Source: Caenorhabditis remanei
Lineage: Eukaryota > Nematoda > Chromadorea > Rhabditida > Rhabditidae
DNA: 64,000 bases
Assembly: GCF_010183535.1 (NCBI RefSeq)
Contig: NC_071328.1
Span: forward strand, 16,554,001 to 16,618,000
Reading direction: 5' to 3'
In this document: positions 9,630 to 21,900 of the stretch, piece by piece
How the letters are laid out: every line of letters starts with the position of its first letter
Position numbering within the stretch: the first letter of the stretch is position 1
Translations under genes and position numbers: made by a program
Notes under the pieces: model-generated
Database searches by the model: none
Seen by the model: only the letters and a program-made list of their open reading frames with translations
Told to the model about the DNA's origin: nothing

Positions 9630-12600
9630 TGATGACACCCAATTTAAAAGCGCCACTGGCACGCCAGACTCTGGTTTTTTACCAATAGCGACAAAAACGT
9701 TTCAAAGGCACGCCAGCCTCCAATAGTCTCTCTTTAGTTGTAAGCTGTTTCTCCTTTTGTGCAAATTTGACAAAATTTCAAAATCAAATAACCAAGATTC
9801 CTCATTTCACCATATTTCACCATATTTCCCATATAAATAACTCTCTTTCTCATTCCCTTAATTTCTCTTAATAACGGAAATTGATTGGGAAGGGATGAAT
9901 AGAGACAAGAGAAGGACACCCATCCTCCCAATAAACACTTCGATACTCATCTCTTCCATGTAATATCCGGTACTTGGTTGTTGGGAAGAAGAAGAAGGAA
10001 AAGAAGAGGAAGAAGAGCCCCCCAAATAATTTAATTAAATTTTAGTCAAAGAAGATGGGAGAATATTGTGAAATGAAATACACCAAAGGAGGGCATTTTC
10101 AACTGAAAACGGCAAAAGTTGTTGGAGCGATTACTGTACCTCCTTGTGCATTTCACACCGCTATTTTGTCGATTGAAAAAGAGGCAATTAGCAACACGGA
10201 GCCAATCAAACTGTTTTTGTCAGTGTAACTTGGTCACTGTATTTTTTGTCAGTGTATATTTTTGTCAGTGTATTCTTTAGCGGTATCTGGTTGTTTGAGT
10301 CCCCAACTTAAAATTTTTGTTTTGAAAGTTTCCAACATAATTTTACACCGATTTTTCAATGAATCCAGCTGAAAATTCCAATTTTGATGAAAAACGGTCC
10401 AAAGACACCTAAAAAATTCATTTTTACTATATCTTTCTGATATTTTTTAGTTTTTTATTCTCCTTCCTTTCTCGGTCCCCGGGGTCCCATATGTTCCTTC
10501 TTTTACTTCTCTATTTCTGACCATGACTCATCCTCCCCTTCTTCACTTCAAAAACCCAGAAAAATCCTACTAACAAGATAAATGAGGAGAGGGAACCATT
10601 TCAAAATAGTCATTACTCAGGCTCAGTCTCCTCCTTTGGAAGATTTCGTCACCTTCTGCTTTTGCATGAGATGGGTTAAATTGAAGAGTACTAAGAAAAA
10701 ACAAACAGATTGTGAAATTTCAGAATGAAAGTTACACTGACAAAGTACACTGACAAAATACACTGACCAAGGTACACTGACCAAGCAAGTCAAAAATGAA
10801 GTGCGGATTTTGCGATTTTTCCAAAATTTTCGCCTAAAAAACTCATTTTTAGCCAATTTTTCATCGAAAAATGACATTTTTGATTTAAAAAGTCACATTT
10901 TTAGCCGATTTTGAAGCTACAAACGCGCCGATGGTACGCCAGACATGAAATCAAATATTTTGTCAGTGTAAATTGGTCACTGTATCCTGTCACTGTAACT
11001 TCTAGTTCGGCCAATTTTTGAAGTTTGGAAAGCTAGGATTCAGTACCGTGCCGATAGATGGTTTGGAGCGTTTTAGCCTAGGTCTGGCGTGCCTCTGACG
11101 CGTTTTCTCTCGTCTCAAAAAAGCACTTTTGGGTACCCCCAAGAGGGAAGTCATAACGATGTTAAAAATGGACTCGGTGTGTGTGTACTCCATAATTTTT
11201 TTCTGCTTCTTCTACTCGTTTTCCCCCCTCTTCTTCGTTTTCCTCTTTTTCCTCTAAATTCAATTTCGAGACGAAACATCTTCCCCCCTTCTCACCACCC
11301 TTATGTATAGTGCAATCTTCTCCAGAAGACGTCGACGTCGTCGTCTTCAGAAGGCACACACGAAGAAAATGGGATGGGAGTGCAAAAAAGAGGGGGAGGG
11401 CGATAAATTTCAAGCGAAGAGGAGGGGAAATGAAATTAAATGTCACCGACCGACACCAGGGGGAAAAGAAGAATTTATGGGACACTTTTGGATCAAAAAT
11501 TCAGAAAAATTGAAACATTTCGTCGTGGAGAACCCTTGTGAGAGCATGATAAATTGGTTGGAAACGCGTCAAAGGCGCGCCAGACCTGAAAAATTTGGAA
11601 TTTTATTTCATATCTGGCGTACCGTCGGCGCGTTTTTCAATGATGTTTTGTAGGCTTGTTTTCTGAGGATTATGGGAGACGTTCCCTGCGAAACGCGCCA
11701 AAAGCGCGCCAGTTAAAAAAGAGAAAGGGAAAAAGAGGATGGACAATGGCTTCAAAATTTTAAAATTAATTCGTTTCTTTCGCCAGGATTTGGAGTGTCA
11801 GGCGCGCCTTTGACGCGTTTCCATCAAATTGTTTTATTTTTCTCTCCATCTTCGTCTCCCATAATCCTCAGAAAACAAGCCTACAAAACATCATTTGAAA
11901 AACGCGCCACAGGCGACCCAGCCACTCGAACCACTGGAATCCCCTTCTCCAGAGTTTCGTGGAATTCCGACTTCCGACTTCCGACTTCCGGGCTGTTTTT
12001 CACTTCCGACTTCCGTTTTGAAAATTTTACTTCCGACTTCCGACTTCCGACTTCCGGATTAGAAACTTTACTTCCGACTTCCGACTTCCGGATTACAAAT
12101 TTTACTTCCGACTTCCGACTTCCGTTTTAGAAAAAATCACTTCCTCGCAACTCTGCCCTTCTCTACCCATTAGCAGTAGCCTATCATAGACATTCTGAGC
12201 CCGACCGTTATCCAGATTTAAAGAACGCGCCGAAGGCGCGCCAGGGTACTGGAATCCTCACCCTCTACCCATTAGCAGTAGTAGTGACATGCACTACGAT
12301 TCCGCTTGGAAAAACGCGCCGAAGGCGCGCCAGACTAGGTATGTGTTTCTGTGTGGAGCGTACCCCTATCATAGAGATTTTGAGCATTCTAGAATTGGCT
12401 TAAAAACGCGCCGAAGGCGCGCCAGGGTACTGGAACCCCTCTCTTAGCTGTAGTTGGCACTAGATAACCTACGATTTTTGGAGTATCCTGTCTCTCTCTC
12501 CAACTAACGAAGTGTTCATCCCACCACCCGAATATAACATATTTATCCCATCCTGTTGTTTTCCCAAAACAATCCCCCATCCTCCTGTCTCTCTGCGTCT

Positions 12601-13560
12601 CTTCTCTCTTCTCTCTCTCTCTCTTTGGGGTCTACTGGTCAGAGGCCACGCCCATTTTTTTTGTTGGCGTTGCTGCGTCTCGGAGGCTCTCTCTATATAT
12701 GGGAAAAGAGAGGGGGATCATTTCTGGTTGAGAGGAGGAGGAGGAGGTGCAACAACACTCTTTATTTTCCACTTTTTGACGGGATTTTTGAGATTTTTTG
12801 ACCTACCTCTTGGAAGAGGAGACTGTCCTCTTCAATTAGGGAATTTTTGACCTACCTTTATTTATTTCGAAGGAATTTTAGAGGTTTCCCAGCTATACTT
12901 TCTCTGGCTCTTTCATGGTCCGATTCGGGAACAACCTGATTTATTTTTTTGGTTCTTTTTTCTACTTTTAGTCTACCTCAAACCATTATTAACATCTCAC
13001 ACTTTCTTTGTCACTGTAACTTTGTCAGTGTACTTTTTTCTTGTCTTGGTCAGTGTAACCTTCTACACTGACCAAATTTCTAGAACATTTCCTAAAAAAC
13101 TGATATGCTACAAACTACAAATCTTAACGTGATAGTCTTCTTTGAGCTGAAAACGGTCTGAACCCTAAAGTGTCCGACAATTGGAAAAAATTCTCAGTGT
13201 AAAACTTTTGTCACTGTAACTGTTTTACAATGACCAAATTCCTAGACAAGATACTACAAATTCATCCTATTCTATCATTTAGCCATTTTAAATCGTTCAT
13301 AACGACTAAATTCCTGATTTCCTTTCTACCAATTATTGATTTTAAATCGGTGTTTTTGTCGTTTTGGTCACTTTAACCTGGTCAGTGTAACCTTCTACAC
13401 TGACCAAATTTCCAGAATATTTCCTAAAAAACGGATAATCTACAAACTACAAAACTTAAGATGAAAGTCTTTTTTAATCTGAAAACGGTCTTCTGAGCCC
13501 CAAAGTTTCTAAAAATTAATTGCCATTATAAAATTTTTGTCAGTGTAACTTTTGTCACTG
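9630..13560. other. Intergenic region, middle part
   Basis: No supported exon. Contains many CAGTG modules (10,210-10,270; 10,730-10,780; 10,960-11,000; 13,010-13,070; 13,190-13,230), CGCGCC modules (11,090; 11,570; 11,700; 12,230; 12,320; 12,410), the CTTCCGA array and pyrimidine-rich stretches. Confidence 0.65.
11965..12124. repeat. ACTTCCG heptamer array
   Basis: Tandem ACTTCCG units in blocks of two to four, separated by spacers such as GGCTGTTTTTC, TTTTGAAAATTTT and GATTACAAATTTT. Similar overall layout to the array at 150-262. Confidence 0.9.
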
Positions 13561-16500
13561 TAACTTTTGCTAACTCCTCTACTATTACCAATTAGTCGTC
13601 GTCCTAAATGTGTTGTTTGTACTTCAAAAGGAACATTCTCTTTCTATATACCTCTCTCTCCCTGTGTTCCATTTCTTTTCATTCTTTTATCCCCTCCTTC
13701 CGTCCCCCTGAAAAGCATCCATTATTCACCACTACATTACTTTCTTTCTTTCATTTTACACTACTACTCCTCACCAGCTCATCTTCCTTCACAACCATTT
13801 AACAAGTTTACTAACAAATCTGGCGTGTCGACAGGCGCGTTTTTCGATTTTCAGATTAATCGGTCTGAAGCGCTTTCGTTTTTCTTCCATTTATGAGATT
13901 TTGACCAGTAACGCGCCTGAGGCACGCCAGACAATCCCCCAGACATTTTCTGTGTTTCCCACTCAAAAACGTTCCATTTTTAGGCCGTAAAAGTCAATTT
14001 TTGACCGAAAAGGTGATTTTTACGTTAAAAACCAAAAAAAATCACTAGTTTTTGGTCCAAACACTGTTTTTAATTTTCGAAATTGAAGTTTTTATTCAAT
14101 TTTCAGAAATTCTGCAAATTGTCGTACGGTGTTTGCACACAATCGAAACTACCGTAACCTGATTTAATGTCAGGCGTACCTTCGTCGCGTTTTCAATGAT
14201 ATTTTGTAGGGCGACTTAAATGAGCTTTCTGCTGTACATTTTCGTGTGAAACGCGTCAAAGGCACGCCAGTTTAGAAAAAGACTAATTTTTCAAAGCCCG
14301 GATTCAATAAATTGTTGAACTTTGATGTTTGGCGCGTAACAAGTGTTTCAAAATTTCAAAATTTTGAAAGTTTCACGCCAAAGGCACGCCAGACACTCTT
14401 GAAACCTGAGACACACCCTGAATGTCATTATGCTTCTGGTTGCTTATAAGGGGAATATAGAAGTCAAATTTAATTTCGTTCTCTGTGTCTGCGTCTCTCT
14501 TTCTCTCACTTTGTTTCATTCATTACCTTCTCTACATACTCTCTGGGGAAGGCAGGTGCTCTCTTTTCCCCGTTTCTTGACGTCTCCTTAGACACCCCCT
14601 CCCATGGCTAATTCTTATTATTCTGCTCTCTCTCAATTTCTATAGAAAACAGTAGGAGTAATTATAATTAGGAGTACACTGACAAGTGTCCCCCCGGAGC
14701 AATTTGTTGACAGGTGTTGGATGAGAGATGGATTTTGTAAAGTGAAGAAAGTTACACTCACCAAAAAGAGGGGTTTTTGCTGAAAATGGTGTCTGGGGTG
14801 TCTTTTCTCATTAAAATTGGGATTTTTAGGTTAGATTCATTTAAAAATCGGGGTAAAAATTATTTTGGTCACTGCAAGAAAAAATGTTTGTCAGTGTAAC
14901 TTTTTACAGTGACCAAGACGCGTTTTTTGTCGTCACACTTGATGTAAAAATTGGAGTCTGGCGCGCCTGTGGCGCTTTTAAATTGAGTTTCATTGTCGAG
15001 TTGTGGATGTCTGGAGTGTGTTTAGTGCGTTTTTTCATCAAAAATTGAATTTTTTGGTGAAATTCATTTAAAAATTGAGTGTAAATATTGGTTCGGTTGG
15101 TCACTGCAAAACATTTTTTGTCAGTGTAACTTTTTACAGTGACCAAGAAACCGCTAGCTTCGATATGTTGATGCTAACAGACTTTAAACTACAGTACTCC
15201 TTCTAAATTTTTTTGTAGTTTGTAGTCACTGTAAGCCTCTCCCCATTCCCCTTCTAGAAGTGATTTTTTTCTCGGAAATCTTCTTACATTACACACTTCA
15301 AACCGCGCTCGAGGTGCTCCAGCCACATCTTTTTTGCTCTGGAGCAGTGATGAAGCATTGGCTCCGGAAGGATTAGACGTTCGATTTATCTAGAATTCTA
15401 GGAAAACTTCACTGCCGGTCTTACTGTAACACCCGTCACAAAGGTTGCAAAATAATTTTTGTCAGTGTCTGTTTTTTTCCACTGTCAAATCTACTGGGAC
15501 ATCCAAGCTTCTGGACACACAGACAGACTCTCCTTCCTATCCAAATTTCAAATTTTCCCCCTTCTCAAACCGTCCCATCAATTCCACAATTTTGAAGGAA
15601 AAATTTAATTTGGCGCACCTCAGTCGCGTTTTTTGAAAAGTAAAAACCTACGGAACCTTATTTTTTCCTTATTCAGAATCTGATTGTGTCCTCCATCCTC
15701 CCCACACCGCCAAAAACGAAACTCTTTCTTCTTTCTTTTGCCTACTCAAAGAGCAATTCATCAATGCCATTCGAAATGGGACTTTTTGCTTCTTTCGGAC
15801 AGAATAAGAAGACACTTTCACTTTCCATTTCGATGTCTGCGTCTCCTCCAATTCCACACTCTCTCCTAAAAGAGTATTGAGAAGAAAATGAACATCCAGG
15901 GGATTAGTTTTTCGTCGGGTAGCGGTAGCGGCACGACGGGAAGAGTCATGGTCAAAAATGGGTTCTTTTTTTGGGAAAGAGGGGGAGAGAGTCTGTCGGT
16001 TTGTCCAGATGTCCAAGTTTACAGTGGCCAAGTTACACTGACAAAATAATAAGATATCAATTCGCAATTCCTAAACAATTTTGAACTGCGGGAAGAGTCT
16101 GTGTTTCGGTCTGTCCGGATGTCTTAAAAACTATAGATTCTTGAAGTCCTGATGTCAAATTTGAATAGGGAGAGAGTCTGTCGGTTTGTCCAGAAGCTCG
16201 GATGTCCCGGAAATGATAGATTTGACAGTCCAAATACAGAGATATATTTGAAAAACATGAGTTTTTTAGTACGACTGTCCGTCCTCCTGTCTGTCTGTCC
16301 ATCCAGATGTCCAATAATTCAATCTACCAATAATTTCAGCTACCTCTCCGCTCAACCTATCTCTGACAGTTTTGGCTCAAAATCACTATTTTGGTCACTG
16401 CAAAAAAAATTTTGTCATTGTAACTTTTTACAGTGACCAAGTACACTGACCAACAGATTTGTCTTTTCGTCAGTTCGTCTGTCTGTCCATCCAGATGTCT

Positions 16501-17398
16501 CATCAGTTAACTCTTTTGTCAATTCAATTCAATTCTTATTCTTGTTATCCCTTCCTCCTCCTCATCTCATTCTTCCTCTCTCATTCCCGGTCCCGGTCCC
16601 GCCCCCCCATCATCAACCACTCCCCCCTTTTCTCTTGTCCCTCCCCCACTCTATACTCGTTTTACTCCAGAAGTTAGGAGATACTACATACTGACACATC
16701 ACCATCATCATCCATACGAATTGAATACACATAGTTGGGGGGCCGGCTGGAGGCTACTAGTCACTACTTTTGGGTGGTCCCTTTTTCGGGGTTTTTGGGA
16801 TTCTTTGGGTGTTTTGAGATCGTTAGAATCTCAAAAATTTGTGAATTTCCTCAGTTTTTGAGTTTTTCCTGTTGCTGAAAACATTTTTTTTGTAAAATAA
16901 TTTTTGTCAGTGTAACTTGGTCACTTTTTTTCGAACTGACCAACTCGTGATTATTTACTGTTTTTTTGTATTTCTGAATATGGTAGGTACCCTACATTTT
17001 TCGTCGACTAACTTTACATAGGTTTTTCGTAAAAATTTGTCAGTTACACTGACCAAAATCAAAAATGTCAGTGTAACTTTACAATGACCAAGCATTTTTT
17101 TAAATTATCAATGGATTCACATCATTCTTATTTTAGGTTCATATTAGTATGTTTTGAAATTTTTGACGTTTTTCAAGACCTTAAAACTAATGTCTAAAGT
17201 CTCTTTTTAGACTTTTTCTACTGTGTTTTGATTCTCAGATTCCGATTTTTCTGCTCTCCCTTAATTTTCCCATTTCTTTGACTCCATCTGATTATCAAAT
17301 CCGGATTCTGGATTCTTCTGAAACGTTTTTTTTTCTACTAATTCTTCTGTTTTCTGTCAATTGTCGTCATTTTTCCATTAAATTTCACCAATTTTCAG
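13561..17398. other. Intergenic region upstream of the cadherin gene
   Basis: No supported exon. Contains CGCGCC and CAGTG modules, a cluster of GTCTGTCCATCCAGATGTC-like repeats (about 15,990-16,500) and strongly pyrimidine-rich DNA (16,540-16,680). The last kilobase before the acceptor at 17,398 is the likely promoter region of the long cadherin isoform, by position only. Confidence 0.55.
17391..17398 (+). promoter_or_regulatory. Probable trans-splice acceptor of the long cadherin transcript
   Basis: ATTTTCAG ending at 17,398, followed by a 65-nt leader to the ATG at 17,464. I see no upstream partner exon, so a spliced-leader acceptor is likely. It could instead be a cis acceptor from an unseen 5' exon. 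Confidence 0.5.
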
Positions 17399-17463
17399 AC
17401 CACCCCAACTACAGTACTCCAAATGAAAACGAGAAGACTACAGTAATCCCCCCTCAGATAGAC

Positions 17464-17535
17464 ATGAAGAGTCGAATAAAAGACATCAATGTGATTTGGT
17501 CCCTTCTTCTATTTCTACTATCAAATGGAGTCGTC
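17464..17535 (+). CDS. hmr-1: Cadherin exon 1 (signal peptide)
   Basis: ATG at 17,464; 24 codons ending GTC|GTGAGT, phase 0. The hydrophobic stretch VIWSLLLFLL is a signal peptide, and the phase fits exon 2. The open frame upstream of this ATG would lie before the probable leader acceptor. Confidence 0.8.
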
Positions 17536-18890
17536 GTGAGTATTTTATTTTCAAAATTCCAAAAAATTATTGAAAAAGTCTTTAAAAACCAACAAAAAAT
17601 GGTAAATGCTAAGGCTAAAGGTGTTTTTGTAGTTTGTAGTCTGTCTGGAGTGTCTTAGGAGCGTGTTTCATTAATATTTGGGAATTTTAGCCTAGATTCA
17701 TTGAAAAATTGGGTAAAAACTATTTCGGTCACTGCAAAAAAAATTTTGTCATTGTAACTTTTACAGTGACCAAGTACAATGACCAGAGGCTTAGCTATAT
17801 TTTGTAGTTTGTAGTCTCCCTCTCTCCCATATCCATTTCATTCACGCAACATTGCCCTTTCCTCTCTTCCCGATTATTCCCATCCCCTATTTTTTTTTCG
17901 AAATGTACAATTTTCGATGATACGGAAGCTAAATAGAAGGGAAAGAAAAGGGGATAAAGTGTAGGTCAAATGCGCGAAAAAGTGAAATACGGGCGGTATG
18001 AGAAGGGGGGGGGGGAGGCAGATGGGAAACATGAGGGGACAGATGTCAGAAGGGGAGAGGCTTAAAGGGAGACTACAAACTACAAAAAAGTGTTTTTTCT
18101 GATGGTCAGTGTACTTGGTCAGTGTAAAAAGTTACACTGACAATTTCTTTTCAAAAATTTTAATTTTTGATGAAAACCCTTCAAAGGCGCCCCAGATTTG
18201 CACAATTCGACAATGAAACCCTATTTAAAAGCGGATAGCGACAAAGGCCCGCCAGACTCCAATTTCTACATCAAGAGAGATAAAAAACGCGTCAACGACG
18301 CTCCAGACCTTTTTTTCGGATTGAAGTGAATCTCATTTCCAAAACGCGCGCCAGGCGCGCCAGACTTTTAGAATATTTTGGGTTCAGCATATTCACGCGT
18401 CTTACAATCGCGCTCTATCGAACTCGAAGAAAATTGTGCGCGAAACTGAGGGAATTAGAGAAAAAGAGACAATTCTCAAGGGGGTTTCGGTGGAGCGCAG
18501 TTGTAAGAACTGTGCCGAACTAACACAAACGCGCCAGTCAATTCTCTATTTTCTGATTGAAGCAATGTAAATCGTATTTCCAAAACGCGCCCCAGGCGCC
18601 CCAGTCTTTTCCAATATTTTGAGTTCAACATGTATACACTGTCAATATACTGACAAAAAAGTTGCACTGACAATTTTTGTCACTGTAACTACCAACTTTG
18701 AAATTCTGCGTCTCTCTCTCCCTAGAATATTCTTGTTCATTTCCACTTGAAATCTCAGCAAAGTGAACATGTTGTTGTCCTCCTCTTCCGGAAGCCTTCT
18801 TGCAACAAGAGATCATAAAAGAGAGCACCTACTCATAAAGCATATGCTGCTGTGCTCTTATTCCAATGCTTCGTCTCTTTTTGTGTCTGC

Positions 18891-18923
<33 letters not shown>

Positions 18924-21900
18924 GGAGAATGCTCATGGAGAGAGAAAGAGAAGGAAATTGAATAAGGGGGGAGGAGTGTAGGTCAAAACAAATAGGAAAC
19001 TGATAAAATCGGAAGCGAAAAAAATGCGTCAGTTGCTAGTTACAGTGACAAAATTGTCAATGTAACTTTTTTTGTCAGTGTATTGTCAGTGTATAAATGC
19101 TGAACTCAAAATATTGGAAAAGACTGGGGCGCCTGGGGGCGCGTTTTGAAAATACGATTTACATTGCTTCAATCAGAAAATAGAGAATTGATTGGCGCGT
19201 TTTTCAAAAAAGTTGAATGAAAAAGGGAATGGGTCGTCGTTGAAGCGTTTTTTCGGCACTCTTGATGTAAAAGTTGGAGTCTGGCGTGCCTGTAGAGATT
19301 TTGTTCTTCAAAAGTTGGAATTTTTGGGGCAGCTAAGATTCATTAAAAATCGGATAAAAATTATTTTGGTCACTGAAAAGAGAAATTTTTGTCAGTGTAA
19401 CTTTATATAGTGACCAAGTAGGCTGGGTGATTAGCTTCAAGCATACTATGATAGTTCATATCTCCATCTTTGAAGAGTTTGTAGTTTGTAGTGTCTCTCT
19501 CTCCTAATGTCTTCAAAAACACAAAACTAGTACAATCTAAACATTGCTTTCCTCCATTTACCCACAATCGAATACATATATCCATTAAAATGCATTATCT
19601 CCCCTTTTACCCAAACAAAAACATAACACATCAGAGAAGGGGCAATGAATTTATATAATAATAATAATATCTGAATGCCTCCTCTCTGGTTGTATATCCA
19701 TTTGGACTGACACCTCCCCCGTTGGTGTGAGGCATGGCAATGGACAATAAATGAAAAAAAGGCAGCTGGGGAGAGACGGGGAGAGGAGGACACGGCTTTT
19801 CCTGTGCAGGGAGACCAGATGTTAGAGAAGAAGGAAGGGGGATTGGGTTCTAATCTGATGTAAATCATAGCCTTTGGGGGATGTGAGAATGAGTAGAAAC
19901 TTCATGGAATTAGTTTATTTTTACACTGACCAAAAAGTTACACTGACCATATACACTGACAAAATACAACGACAAAAAAAGTAAAGATTGACTGCCAACT
20001 ATAAAATTTAGTAGTTTTTATGCAGCTAACCCTTCCTGGGTGGCATTTCAGGATTATCAGGCAGAATAGGTACGAGATGTTAGACACGGGCGGGGATAGG
20101 CTTCTAATTTATCAATCAAAGTACATTGATAAAATACACTGGCCAAGAAGTTACAATGACAAAAATGTACAGTGACCAACTTTTTCGAGTCGACTTCAAA
20201 CTGCATAAGTGTGGGATTAGCAGCATGTCCAGCTGACTTTTCTAGATGACCTAAATTGTAAGAAGACTTTTCCAGTGTAGTGGTAGGGGGTAGGCTTCTT
20301 GATAATTATATGAGGAAACTACCTGAGAGCTGAGAAAATTGATTTTGAATTTACAATGACAAAATTACACTGACAAAAGCTATAGTGAAAATACACTGGC
20401 ACAAGGTTAAACTGACCAAAACTTACATATTGATAATATACAGTGACCAAAGTTGACAACGTTCATTTTTGAAAAATCCGACAAAAAATCCAAAAAAAAG
20501 TCGTTACACCTTATCATTTTATTTTATGTTTCCCTCTATAAACAGGTTTTGAGCAATTCAATATTTTTAAGAAAACGTTTTTAAAATTTTGATATTTATA
20601 CGTTTTTGTCTGTTTGTCATTTCGAAAAAGACGAGAAGACATATTTTCCATGTTTAATATTCATGAGGAAACTATTCTTTTCAAGAGGATTTGACTTTGT
20701 TGAGGATAAGGGAAACTACAAACTACAAATTAAAAATCTACAAAATTTTTGACTCGAAGCATCAACAAAAAACCAGAAATCAAAAAAATATTAATGAGCA
20801 ATTTTTTGGAAAAATTCGCAAAACCTGTCCATAAACTAAGTCTTCATGCTTCTGAGAAGTCCTAATTCTCAACAAACTCCGATTTTGATGATTTTGTAGT
20901 TTGTAGTCACTAAGCCTCTCCCAATATGCTTCCTCTATGAATGAGTTCCAAATTCAGTGGGGTGTCAACAGACAAGTGAACACAAAATGAATAGGGGGAA
21001 GGGGGTCCCCTTCTAAAACCGAACAAATATATCAAATGACATGAATTATGCTCCATGTGGTTACATAGAGCATAGATAGATATATTAATTTCAATACGTC
21101 AAATTTTAGAAATTCGAAAAAGGGAGAGGGAGGGAATGAGGGAAAACTTGGTGGGGGGTCTTACTTCTAGTTTTGTAGTTTGTAGCCATTAGGCTAACAG
21201 ATTACAAACTACAAAACTAGGGATGCAAAAAAAATCCTTGATTTTTAAAAAAATTGGTCACTGTAAAAAGTTACACTGACAAATTTTTTTCTCATTCACA
21301 TCCAATTTTTAAATGAATTTTAGCCAAAAATATGAATTTTTGATGAAAAACGCTGTAAAGACACCCCAGACATCCACAATTCGGCAATGAAATCTAATTT
21401 AAAAGCGCCACAGGCACGCCAGGGATAATAATTGGTCAGTGTAAAAAAAAGAAGTTACACTGGCAAAATGCTTATTTACAGTGACAAAAATTTTGAGTGG
21501 TATGAAAAAAAGTTTAATAAGCAAAAATAAACCATTTTTAAAGAAAAAAAAATCAAAATTTCAGACAAAAACCCTGCTGAAACTCCCAACAACAGCACCG
21601 ACGGGATGGTTGATAAGTGATTTACGATTTCAAAATCTAATAGGAGATAGAGAGAATGCAACACTACAACCATCAATATATAGTACATGTTTTCAAGTGG
21701 ACGACGGACACAGAGTGAGTTTTTTAGTTGAAATTATAAGAAACTTTTGAAAAAAATAAGAAATCACTATTATTAGCACGGCACGCTTCTTACAACCGCG
21801 CTCTACCGAAACCGAAGAAAATTGTGTGCGAAATTGAGAGACTCAGAGAAAAAGAGACATTTTTCAAGGGAAATTTCGTGGAGCGCAGTTGTGAGAACTG

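Larger units (their letters stand above)
17536..21564 (+). other. Intron 1 of the cadherin gene (4.0 kb)
   Basis: CAGTG modules, CGCGCC modules, a G-run (about 18,006-18,016), MITE family 1 (18,392-18,522), two TCTGCGTCTC motifs (about 18,706 and 18,887) and a TC microsatellite (18,892-18,921). No nested exon supported. Confidence 0.7.

Noticed and set aside
15669..16067. 132-codon open frame on the - strand
   Set aside because: No signal peptide or domain, overlaps CAGTG and GTCTGTC repeats, and shares its span with open frames on the other strand.
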